Below, in pieces: positions 35,915 to 44,368 of a stretch of 64,000 nucleotides of DNA. The position numbers were made by a program, and so were the translations under genes. The stretch comes from Candidatus Poribacteria bacterium (GTDB lineage Bacteria > Poribacteria > WGA-4E > JAJDTR01), in the NCBI GenBank assembly GCA_028820655.1, contig JAPPIK010000041.1, forward strand, positions 1 to 64,000. The letters are read 5' to 3'. Position 1 is the first letter of the stretch, and each line of letters opens with the position of its first letter. The notes under the pieces were generated by a model that was not told where the DNA came from, made no database searches, and worked only from the letters and a program-made list of their open reading frames with translations.

Positions 35915-38842
35915 CTAGCGAACTGCATCGGCAAGCAACTCTATTAGATGTTTAGGATCCTTTCCGGTGCCCTGTTTAATCTGCTCACGGCAAGACACTC
36001 CAGCCACTCCCACTTCAAAATTCCCCCTCTTTTCTCTTATTTTGCCAAAGAGCCTCAGTTCGCCTATCTTCATTGAAAGGTCGTAGTGTTCCTTTTCATA
36101 GCCGAATGAACCTGCCATTCCGCAACAACTCGAATCGATAACCTCGACACTAAAGCCGGGCGGCAAACTCAGTGCTTTTACGGATGACTCGATGCCCACA
36201 ATTGCCCGTTGATGGCAATGTCCATGCAAAAGGATGTCCTTCCGAGCGTCGGTAAACTCGATGTTGAGGTTCCCCTCCTCATGGGAGGCAATCAGGAATT
36301 CCTCGATTGTAAAGGCATGGTTTCCAACGAGTTTGGCATCCGCCCCATCTATCAAATCAATGTAGTCATCTCGCAGCGCCAAGATACAACTCGGCTCGCA
36401 CCCCACAATCGGAACTCCTTTTTCCGCGTAGGGTTTCAATTGTTCGATATTGTACCGCGCGTTCTCAATCGCTTGTCCAAGCATCCCCTTGGAAATCATC
36501 GGACGTCCGCAGCATCTTTTCTCCGGCAAGATTACGTCGTACCCCGCAGCTTCAAGCACATGGAGCGCCGCTTCTCCGACCTGCGGGTAGTTATAATTCA
36601 TAAAGGTATCGTGAAAGAGGACGACTTGCTTTTTCTGGCCCCCGCGTGGGCGCCGGTGTCGCTTGAATCGCTTTTCAAAAGTCTTGTGCACAAAGTTCGG
36701 TAAGGATCGACGCTGATCAACCCCGACGTATTTTTCCAGAATTTTCTTGGAAAACCAACAGTTGGCAAGCCAATTCGACACCGGGGCGAATCTCGCTCCA
36801 AACTCGCTAAGTCGGGCAATATCCCCAAAAAGACGGTTTCGAAGCGGGAGCCCGTGTTCCTCATAGTAGTGGGCAAGAAACTCGTACTTTATTTTTGCCA
36901 TGTCCACATTTGAGGGGCATTCCGCTTTACAGGCTTTGCACTCTAGGCAAAGGTCCAGAACTTCATGAAGCCGTTCACTCTTGAAGTTTTCACGCGCGAG
37001 CGATCCTGAAATGACAGCCCTCAGTGCATTCGCTCTGCCACGGGTGGAATGTTCCTCTTCGCGAGTCCCTACAAATGAGGGGCACATTGTGCCTGTCAGG
37101 GTCTTGCGGCATGCGCCAACACCGTTGCACATTTCAATCGCCCCCGCAAACCCGTCTTGGCTTGAAAAGTCAAAGTAGGTATCGATTTTGATTGTGCGGT
37201 AACTTGGCCCAAAGCGCAATGATTTGGTCATCGGCGGCGCGTCAATTATCTTCCCAGGGTTCATTATGTTGGTGGGGTCGAACGCGGATTTTACCTCACG
37301 CAAGGCGCCGTAAATCTGCGGACCAAACATGCTCTCAATCCATTCGCTGCGAACAAGCCCATCACCGTGCTCGCCACTCATCGCGCCGCCGAGTTCGATC
37401 AGCAAATCGCGCACATGTCTAGCAATAGAGTGCATCTTCTCGATATCCGATTCCGACTTGAGATTTATGACCGGGCGATTATGGAGCAACCCGACACTGG
37501 CGTGTGCATAGTGCGAAGCCGTGGTATCGTGATCGGCGACAATCTTGTCGAACCTTCGAATGTACTCGGGCAGATCTTTTATGGCGACGGCGGCATCTTC
37601 AACAAACCCGACCGGCTTGTGGTCGCCTGTCGTTCCCATTAGTAATCCAAGCCCCGCCTTCCGCGTCTCCCAAACACGTTGCTTTTCTTCCGTGGTAAAG
37701 CACGACACAAAGGCATATCCCAAACCAACGGACTTCATTTTGTGCTCAAGTCCGTCGAGTTTTTCCTGAAGTTCGTCCTTGGAATCGCCGTAAAATTCTA
37801 CCGCCAAAATCGCACCCGGATCGCCTTGGATGAAATTGGTAATACGCGAGAACTCGAGCGACCGTTTCGTCATGCCGATAATCTTGTCATCGATTAGTTC
37901 GACGGCAGTCGGACTGCATTCCAAGATAGGTTGCATCGCCTCCATAGACTCAATCAGGGTCTCAAAGTGCAGCACATTCAATGCGGTCATCGCGGGCGTT
38001 TGGACGAGATCAACCTTCGCTTCGGTAATTGTAGCGAGGGTGCCTTCTGAACCGACGACGATTTTTGCAAGGCTGAAAGGGAGATCGGCGTTACAACCAT
38101 CACGCCGGTAAGGGGTAACCTCCTTTGTTCCGGCGTCCGTGATGTACTCATCCAAATTATATCCCGCGACACGTCTCAGAATGCGTGGGTAGCGTTTCCG
38201 AATCTCCTCTTCATTTTCCGCCGCGATTCTGCAAATTTCTTGGTAGATGTGTGCCTCGTGTGTGTCCTCCGAGCATTTCGTTGCAAGTTCTTCGGCCGAA
38301 ATCGGCTCAGCAACAATCTCGTCGCCGTTAGCAAGCACAAGGTCTAGTGACATAACGTGGTCGATGGTCTTGCCATAGATGAGAGAGTGAGAACCGGCGG
38401 AGTTGTTGCCTATGGTGCCGCCAACGTTCGCTCGACTGCTGGTCGCTAGGTCAAGTGGATACATTAGGCTGTGCCGTTCAAGGTGATGATTCAAATTATC
38501 GATTACGACTCCGGGTTGGACCCTAGCCCATCTTTCCTCGACATTGACCTCAATAATTTTATTCATGTACTTGGACATGTCGAGCACGATTGCCTCGCCC
38601 ACCGTCTGCCCCGCCAGGCTTGTTCCTCCGCCGCGCGGAAGGATCGGCACGTTTCGCTCATAGGCAATCTTAATTGCCGCAATGACATCCGCTTTATGTT
38701 TAGGTACAACGACGCCTATGGGTTCTATCTGATAAAGGCTTGCATCCGTGCTATACAGCACTTTGGAATACGGATCAAATCGCACTTCGCCTTCGATCTG
38801 GTCCAACAAGATTTGTTCCAATTCCTTGGTTAGATCATTCAT
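35915..38842 (-). CDS. FAD-linked oxidase with Fe-S and CCG domains
   Basis: A 975-residue glycolate/D-lactate dehydrogenase-like fusion (GlcD plus GlcF/GlpC type) that oxidises a 2-hydroxy acid and passes electrons to an Fe-S carrier and probably quinone. The FAD_binding_4 domain lies at about 40-215 (ILPRGGGTSLAGQTVGEAIV; VGGTIGNNSAGSHSL), and the FAD-oxidase C-terminal domain at about 245-515 (GEHGDGLVRSEW). Two Fe-S cysteine clusters follow near residues 570-620 (GVGACRKTLTGTMCPS; CLECKACKAECPSN), then two cysteine-rich CCG domains (EKRCCGRPM; DSSCCGMAGSFGYE). Its substrate cannot be read from sequence. It is convergent with the AHAS-like gene. Confidence 0.9.
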   Translation of the reverse strand: MNDLTKELEQILLDQIEGEVRFDPYSKVLYSTDASLYQIEPIGVVVPKHKADVIAAIKIAYERNVPILPRGGGTSLAGQTVGEAIVLDMSKYMNKIIEVNVEERWARVQPGVVIDNLNHHLERHSLMYPLDLATSSRANVGGTIGNNSAGSHSLIYGKTIDHVMSLDLVLANGDEIVAEPISAEELATKCSEDTHEAHIYQEICRIAAENEEEIRKRYPRILRRVAGYNLDEYITDAGTKEVTPYRRDGCNADLPFSLAKIVVGSEGTLATITEAKVDLVQTPAMTALNVLHFETLIESMEAMQPILECSPTAVELIDDKIIGMTKRSLEFSRITNFIQGDPGAILAVEFYGDSKDELQEKLDGLEHKMKSVGLGYAFVSCFTTEEKQRVWETRKAGLGLLMGTTGDHKPVGFVEDAAVAIKDLPEYIRRFDKIVADHDTTASHYAHASVGLLHNRPVINLKSESDIEKMHSIARHVRDLLIELGGAMSGEHGDGLVRSEWIESMFGPQIYGALREVKSAFDPTNIMNPGKIIDAPPMTKSLRFGPSYRTIKIDTYFDFSSQDGFAGAIEMCNGVGACRKTLTGTMCPSFVGTREEEHSTRGRANALRAVISGSLARENFKSERLHEVLDLCLECKACKAECPSNVDMAKIKYEFLAHYYEEHGLPLRNRLFGDIARLSEFGARFAPVSNWLANCWFSKKILEKYVGVDQRRSLPNFVHKTFEKRFKRHRRPRGGQKKQVVLFHDTFMNYNYPQVGEAALHVLEAAGYDVILPEKRCCGRPMISKGMLGQAIENARYNIEQLKPYAEKGVPIVGCEPSCILALRDDYIDLIDGADAKLVGNHAFTIEEFLIASHEEGNLNIEFTDARKDILLHGHCHQRAIVGIESSVKALSLPPGFSVEVIDSSCCGMAGSFGYEKEHYDLSMKIGELRLFGKIREKRGNFEVGVAGVSCREQIKQGTGKDPKHLIELLADAVR

Positions 38843-38933
38843 CCTCGTGGTTACTCTCTTTCACCTACGCGGCAAACACATTTCTGCGCGAAAAAGTCCA
38901 TTAGAGCAGAATCATGTAATTCCATCGCCCGTA

Positions 38934-40130
38934 TCACATCCATTCCACCAGTGAGAATCGATTGCCTGTTTCCGAGGAAATATATGCCCCATAGCAAACT
39001 GCTATGATGTCCCGTCCTAGCTCCACGGTGCTTTTCGGTTGTCTCCCAACCGCAATTGCCTCACAAAAGTCTTGCAGTTCATGAGGAAAACCGTTCATCC
39101 AGTCTTCATCCGGATTTGTGAACTGCCAGCCAGATCGCGTTTCCACTTTTTCTCGAATGTAGGTGTCACCCAAGACGTCGTCCTTAGGTGCGTAATTCAA
39201 AATGCCTGTGTTGGGATTTATGTTGCAATGAATCACGGTCTTGCTCGAATAGACCGTGATGATGTTTTGAATTCCGCCAAGCACCATGTCGGATGCCGTA
39301 ATCTGTGCGACTGAATCGTCCGAGAAGGTAATCATCATGGACGCCCAATCCTCGCAATCTTTCCAACCTTCGCGCACCCATTTTTCGTCTTCAGCCAAGA
39401 AACTCTTTATGTGGGTTAGATTCGCCACTTCCGCGGTGACGCTTTTCGGCTTTATGGGGCTGCCGAATTTTCGCAGTCCTTCGCTATACTTTAGATAGAG
39501 CGCGGCGCCGAGAGGGTGGCACCCCTTATTGATAAGGCTGCCTCCGCCGGAATAGCGCCATTCCTTCGCGTATTCCGAGTGCGATCCGCTATGAGATTCT
39601 TCGCCCGAGATCCGCAGAATTGTGTTGTCGCTCTGTGCGAGGATGTCATTGGCTTTTGTCACACTTGGCGCATAAACCCAGTTTTCGCCGTAACAGAAGG
39701 TGACTCCGTTTCGTGTGACCGCGTCCACTATTTCGTCAGCCGCTTTGAGCGCGTCCTCGAACATTTGGCGGCGCGGTGTGGAGTGACCGACGAGCGCCGC
39801 CTTGCCATCGCCAAAATAGCCTGTGAGCGGTTTTTCGCATATGATATGTTTTCCCGCGTTGGCGGCTTGGATGGACAAGGGATAGTGCAAATAATTTGGG
39901 ACGCAGAGGTCAACAATCTCTATCTCGGGATCGTCTAGAATTGACTTGGGGGAATCGTAGATTTCCTCAAGTTCGTGTTTCTCCGCGAAGGCAGACGCTT
40001 TCTCTTTGGACCTTGAAGTTACACCTTTGATTCGGACGGAGAGTCCCGGAATGCGCTTGTAATTCTCAACATGAAAGGAGGCGGCAAATCCGGCGCCAAT
40101 CATGCCTATAACAATGGGATTGGTGTTCAT
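38934..40130 (-). CDS. Gfo/Idh/MocA-family oxidoreductase
   Basis: A 398-residue NAD(P)-dependent sugar or cyclitol oxidoreductase. The N-terminal Rossmann domain opens with VIGMIGAGFAASFHVENY, and the conserved HIICEKPLTG stands near residue 95. The C-terminal alpha/beta domain carries GGGSLINKGCHPLGAALYL, with a likely catalytic His. A ribosome site is not obvious. It lies on the same strand as the mannonate-dehydratase-like gene upstream, 336 bases away, which fits a sugar-acid pathway, but the substrate is unknown. Confidence 0.9.
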   Translation of the reverse strand: MNTNPIVIGMIGAGFAASFHVENYKRIPGLSVRIKGVTSRSKEKASAFAEKHELEEIYDSPKSILDDPEIEIVDLCVPNYLHYPLSIQAANAGKHIICEKPLTGYFGDGKAALVGHSTPRRQMFEDALKAADEIVDAVTRNGVTFCYGENWVYAPSVTKANDILAQSDNTILRISGEESHSGSHSEYAKEWRYSGGGSLINKGCHPLGAALYLKYSEGLRKFGSPIKPKSVTAEVANLTHIKSFLAEDEKWVREGWKDCEDWASMMITFSDDSVAQITASDMVLGGIQNIITVYSSKTVIHCNINPNTGILNYAPKDDVLGDTYIREKVETRSGWQFTNPDEDWMNGFPHELQDFCEAIAVGRQPKSTVELGRDIIAVCYGAYISSETGNRFSLVEWM

Positions 40131-40466
40131 AGTTTCGTGTGACGGCGATCTCTATAGTAATTACGCCCAAGATTCCTTCATACAGAAGGAAGAACTTGGG
40201 CTGTTCGAATTGCAGTAATACAGTCTACCGCGTGTATTCCGAAGGGGCGGGTTTCGCTTTCCGCCGGAAACCGTGATCGGGAAGGTATCCCAATCATGCT
40301 CAATATTCAGTCGCTTGATTTACTCGTTCAGTCTATCGTTCGCTTGACGACTACTGCAGGCATTGAAGTGGACAACCAGACAATAGGAGAAAGTTTTTTC
40401 ATATCGTTAGGCGTTTATCTGCGTGGGTGCCACAGTCTGTGTTTCGCAAACCCCTCGAAGTACAGT
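40131..40466. other. Intergenic spacer, nothing recognised
   Basis: These 336 bases lie between the 3' end of the mannonate-dehydratase-like gene and the Gfo/Idh start. The ORF at 40296 overlaps the neighbouring gene antisense and is a shadow. No terminator with a T run or repeat stands out. Confidence 0.35.
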
Positions 40467-41459
40467 TCAACGGGTTTTTTCCACGCTTTCAGCGAGGCCT
40501 TTCATGTAGCCGATTGCGAACACCTTCGCCATCTTCCAGCCTGCTTCCCCCTCCAAACCGATGCCGTGGTCCGGACGCATGGGACCCTCAAAATCCACAT
40601 CGTAGTACGCCTCCATAGCATTAAACATATCGGTTTGACCGTCATCGTGCAACACTTCTTGGAACTTTGGTACCGCGCCCTTTACGTCCCTAAAGTGTCC
40701 GAAGAAAATTCTACCCTGTGAGCCGAAGTGGTGGATTGCCGTCGGTATATCTTCGCCCATTTCGGAAAAGCAACCTTGGCAGAAGTTCAGTCCGATGGTA
40801 TCCGTTGTGGGCGCGATATTGAGTAACCGGTCAAAGGTCTCGGTACTCCGCAGTGGTCTTGCAAACCCCTGCGTCGGGGAAATGGGAGGGTCGCATGGGT
40901 GAAATGCGAGACGCACGCCGCAACTCTCCAAGGTAGGCACAACCCCGTTGACGAGGTATGCCAGGTTTTCCCAAGTTCGTTCTTCCGTTAACTCCCCATA
41001 CTCGGTTAGGGGAAGCTTTTTGATTTCTTCGTAATCAAACGCGCGAGTTTGAGCACCGCCTCGTCCGGGTAGTGTCCCGGTTCCGGCGACTCTGCCCCAA
41101 ACGCCGAATTCGTCAATCCAGCAAGCGCTTGACGCATTTATGGTACGTATGTCTGCCTCGGCCAAGTTTTCAACCGATTTGCAGAAGTTTTCCAACTGTT
41201 CCTCGCGGCCATCGTAACCCAGCATAATCTTATTTATTGGCGGGCAGTCTTCAAACACCTCGAGCCTCAGTCCATGCGCCTCGACTTGGCGTTTCATTTT
41301 CACCAAGTCTTCCACCTTCCAGACTTCATGCCAAGGCGACTCAATGCCGATAGAAGGCGCGGGCGGTCCGCCGCCAATCGCATCCGTACAACCTATCTGT
41401 TTTGCAAATCTCAGGCTTTCTGAAGAATAGGCAGCGCCTGCGTGTATTGCAAATCTCAT
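40467..41459 (-). CDS. uxuA: Mannonate dehydratase-like enzyme, copy 1
   Basis: A 330-residue TIM-barrel enzyme related to UxuA mannonate dehydratase, which converts D-mannonate to 2-keto-3-deoxygluconate. UxuA-type metal-site motifs are present in order: AFHPCDPPISPTQG, NFCQGCFSEMGEDI, GHFRDVKGAVPKFQE and MRPDHGIGLEGE. The protein is shorter than E. coli UxuA (about 394), so it belongs to a sister subgroup whose substrate could differ. A strong GGGGGA site precedes the ATG. It is close in sequence to the gene at 42831-43811, with almost the same length and the same motifs. Confidence 0.85.
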   Translation of the reverse strand: MRFAIHAGAAYSSESLRFAKQIGCTDAIGGGPPAPSIGIESPWHEVWKVEDLVKMKRQVEAHGLRLEVFEDCPPINKIMLGYDGREEQLENFCKSVENLAEADIRTINASSACWIDEFGVWGRVAGTGTLPGRGGAQTRAFDYEEIKKLPLTEYGELTEERTWENLAYLVNGVVPTLESCGVRLAFHPCDPPISPTQGFARPLRSTETFDRLLNIAPTTDTIGLNFCQGCFSEMGEDIPTAIHHFGSQGRIFFGHFRDVKGAVPKFQEVLHDDGQTDMFNAMEAYYDVDFEGPMRPDHGIGLEGEAGWKMAKVFAIGYMKGLAESVEKTR

Positions 41460-42335
41460 TTGTTTATCCCCCTTGTCTGGAATGTCGTTCGAGTGTATGG
41501 GCGATTAACTGAATCAGTGTTGCCGTCATTGCATTAACGTTAGTGATAAAACTTGTGCGGCTCATTGATTTTGATTAAATGACACTACGACTCGCCCATT
41601 ATGGGCATTAGTCTCTGTAAAACCTGCCGACCCACCGGGATTTTCCTTCACGGTGGTGCGATCCTACTATATGCCTTGAAGGTTAGAGAAGGGACCCCTT
41701 CTCTGTCAATTTCTAAAAATCCCGATTTGATAGACCTCTTTCCAAGATTCTGCCAGCCGTTTCGGGGATTTATTCCTATCTATGAGTGTCCAAAGGCGCG
41801 AAAGAACGGACATGAGATTGAGGAGATGCGGCTATGCTTGTTTACACGTGTGCTCCTTCATTTCCCGCGCGGAAGCTAGGTATCTCGGTGATTCAATCAA
41901 CTCACGGGTTTCTGCCGGGATTTTCTGTTTTCCAATGACTCGCAATCCGTTTTCCATTTTTGACGGTTACACTGTTTGTTCACCTTAGATTGCGTGATTC
42001 AATTCGGCGTGCGACTCCGGATGTCGTCGCAGACGAGAGCTATTCGCAAAGATCGGCTTGAAATCCAGTGATGACGCGGGTTTGACAGGTTTTGAGCGCC
42101 AGGCGGTGTTCTGCGAATAACTGCGAATAGTTTTCAGTGCGCCTCCTCCCGCTTAGCCAACCCGTGGGGAGGTCGACGATATAAATTCGATCTGATTTCA
42201 TAGAGTTGAGACACTTGGCATCGTTTGAGGGATCTCTATCGCACTCGCTATTCGCTCGCTTGATCCTACAGAATTGTACTAGAAAGAAACGAAGTTTTGA
42301 AAAAACTCGGTTTCGACACGTACAGAAGGTGCGCA
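41460..42335. other. Intergenic spacer with hairpin repeats
   Basis: No intact gene is seen. A perfect palindrome, AGAGAAGG-GACC-CCTTCTCT, lies at 41685-41704, and a member of the GAAAC...GTTTC hairpin family at 42279-42316, preceded by a TCTATCGCACTCGCTATTCG repeat. The ORF at 41601-41879 has no ribosome site or family resemblance. Confidence 0.4.
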
Positions 42336-42690
42336 ATGTTAGCATACCACATGAGTGTTAAGTATTCAAGCTAAAATCGATGAGTGGCAAAGCAAGGGAC
42401 TATTTGCGGTAGTTGTCCGGACTTAGCCAAACTGTATGCCAACAGCTCGACGCCCACAAAGAAATGTCGGAGTATGCCCTTGACTCATAAATCGAAGCAA
42501 TTCAACCGACGGTTGGCCGCACACAGGGTTGCCATCGAGCACATCGTCACACGGTGTAAGATATTTCGCATCACCAAAGACATCTATCGCGGCAGACATC
42601 GCAACTATGTGAAAACTCGGAATGAGATTACTGCCATTGTTAACCTGAGGTATTCTTTGACAAGTTGCCAAACGGTGTAGTTAGCCCAAT
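42335..42690 (+). pseudogene. DDE transposase C-terminal remnant (copy B)
   Basis: The ORF at 42384-42680 encodes the last part of an IS5-like/DDE_Tnp_4-type transposase: KSKQFNRRLAAHRVAIEHIV, then RCKIFRITKDIYRGRH and NEITAIVNLRYSL match the family's FNRxLAxxRVxVEHxIxRxKxFRI...VNLR end. The catalytic Asp residues and the whole N-terminal half are absent, so it is inactive. The stretch just upstream (42335-42375) matches the dispersed element of copies A and C. It lies between two near-identical dehydratase genes. Confidence 0.75.
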
Positions 42691-42830
42691 CTCCAGGATA
42701 TCAGGATCCACTTGAATCTATTTTGGAATGATATTCGGATTAATCAAGATTATTTGAAGGGGAATTGGGGCCTTCCGAAACGATTTTCAATCATGCTTCC
42801 TTCGCTTGTCGCGCGGAGTGCCAAGTTGCC

Positions 42831-43811
42831 TCAACGATTTTTTTCCACGCTTTCGGCGAGACCGCGCATGTATCCAATGGCAAAAATCTTAGCCATTGTA
42901 CCGCCCTCCGCTCCTTCCAAATTGGCGCCGTGGTCGGGACGCATTGGCCCTTCAAAACCTACGTCGTAGTAGGTTCGCATAGCCCTGAACATGTCCGTGG
43001 GGCCATCATCGTGCATGACTTCGGTAAATCTCGGCACCGCGCCTCTCACATCTCTAAAATGAGCGAAGAAGATTCTTCCGCGCTCGCCGAAATGACGGAT
43101 GGCAGTCGGAATGTCTTCTCCCATTTCAGCAAAACAGCCCTGGCAGAAATTCAGCCCTATCTTGTCTGTCGCCGGTTCGATGTCGAGGAGCCGGTCAAAA
43201 GTCTCGGTGCTCCTTAACGGTCGCGCAAATCCCTGAGTCGGTGAAATTGGCGGATCGCACGGGTGAAATGCCAACCGCACCCCTGTAGCCTCAAGGGTGG
43301 TCACAACACCCTTGACCAAATATGAGAGATTCTCCCAAGTGCGTTCTTCGCTCACCACTCCATACTCGGACAAGGGTATGTCCCTTATTAGCCCGTAGTC
43401 AAAGCCTCTAGACGTCGCGCCGCCCCGAATCTCATCTTCCGATGTTGTAGCCACGAGGCCCCAATTGACCCATTCGGCGCTCGACGCGTTAATCGTGTGT
43501 ATGCCGGCTTCAGCTACGTTTTCAACCGATTTGCAGAAGTTTTCCAACTGTTCATCTCGCCCGTCCAGATTCAGCATTACCTTGTTGATTGGCGGGCAAT
43601 GCTCAAGCACTTCCAACCTCAGGTCATGAGCTTCAACCTGGCGTTTCATTTTGACCAGGTCTTCCACCGCCCACACTTCGGAACCCGTGTCTTCAATGCC
43701 GATTGAGGGAGCGGGAGGTCCGTGACCAATCACATCGGTACAACCTATCTGTTTCGCGAGCTTTAAAACCTCAGGCGTGTAACGATAACCGAGATGTATA
43801 GCAAATCTCAT
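42831..43811 (-). CDS. uxuA: Mannonate dehydratase-like enzyme, copy 2
   Basis: A 326-residue paralogue of the gene at 40467-41459, with the same start (MRFAIH) and the same UxuA-type motifs: AFHPCDPPISPTQGFARPL, NFCQGCFAEMGEDIPTAI, HFRDVRGAVPRF and MRPDHGANLEGAEG. Most differences lie in residues 110-135 and the N-terminal 15. Retention of all metal-site motifs suggests both copies are active and may differ in substrate or expression. The reaction, dehydration of a sugar acid to a 2-keto-3-deoxy acid, is inferred from the family. Confidence 0.85.
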   Translation of the reverse strand: MRFAIHLGYRYTPEVLKLAKQIGCTDVIGHGPPAPSIGIEDTGSEVWAVEDLVKMKRQVEAHDLRLEVLEHCPPINKVMLNLDGRDEQLENFCKSVENVAEAGIHTINASSAEWVNWGLVATTSEDEIRGGATSRGFDYGLIRDIPLSEYGVVSEERTWENLSYLVKGVVTTLEATGVRLAFHPCDPPISPTQGFARPLRSTETFDRLLDIEPATDKIGLNFCQGCFAEMGEDIPTAIRHFGERGRIFFAHFRDVRGAVPRFTEVMHDDGPTDMFRAMRTYYDVGFEGPMRPDHGANLEGAEGGTMAKIFAIGYMRGLAESVEKNR

Positions 43812-43927
43812 CTACGTTTTCACCACAATTTGAATTCCCTTGCCTCTGACGACGTCATATAACTCGGTCTGAAGTGATAGGTAGGGTGGCTTGGCGATCT
43901 GACTCAAACCGACGTTATTCTATCTGA

Positions 43928-44368
43928 TCATAACGTTGCAGTCAACAGCAAACTGAAGAGAGGACATGACCTTCGTTCCCACTCTTCGATAGCAAAAGCA
44001 CCCTCCAATTCGCTCCGGATTGCACAGGCAATGAAGAGCCGCCGAAGGTCGTGATTGGTGCGCAAACCCTGAACTGTACAAGGCAGAAATTGCGCATTAA
44101 AGGCAAGAGCGGTTGCTGCCGTACCGAGATTTCTACCGCCCTCCCTACCACTTAGCTGCGCCCCTGACAGGTCGCCCGATTTAGCGGGACGGTTGATTGG
44201 TGTTGAGTGAGAATCGAAATCTAGCGGCACAATATCCCCCGGCTGCGACTGCCCTACAGCGTAAATCATTCTGCCGGGATAAACATTGACATGGGGATTA
44301 CTGCTCTGATATATTTCGGGCGGACCGATGCCTAGGCGATCGAAGGAGATTCGAGATGCGGTTAACAC
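43928..44368 (-). CDS. Doubtful ORF divergent from the subtilisin gene
   Basis: A 146-residue frame with some protein-like sequence (GRMIYAVGQSQPGDIVPLDF; LEGAFAIEEWERRSCPLF) but no recognised family and no clear ribosome site. It overlaps the start of the S8 peptidase gene by 13 bases head-on, although internal starts such as the ATG at 44269 would avoid this. It may be a decayed gene or chance. The remaining spacer from 43812 holds nothing else. Confidence 0.3.
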   Translation of the reverse strand: MLTASRISFDRLGIGPPEIYQSSNPHVNVYPGRMIYAVGQSQPGDIVPLDFDSHSTPINRPAKSGDLSGAQLSGREGGRNLGTAATALAFNAQFLPCTVQGLRTNHDLRRLFIACAIRSELEGAFAIEEWERRSCPLFSLLLTATL

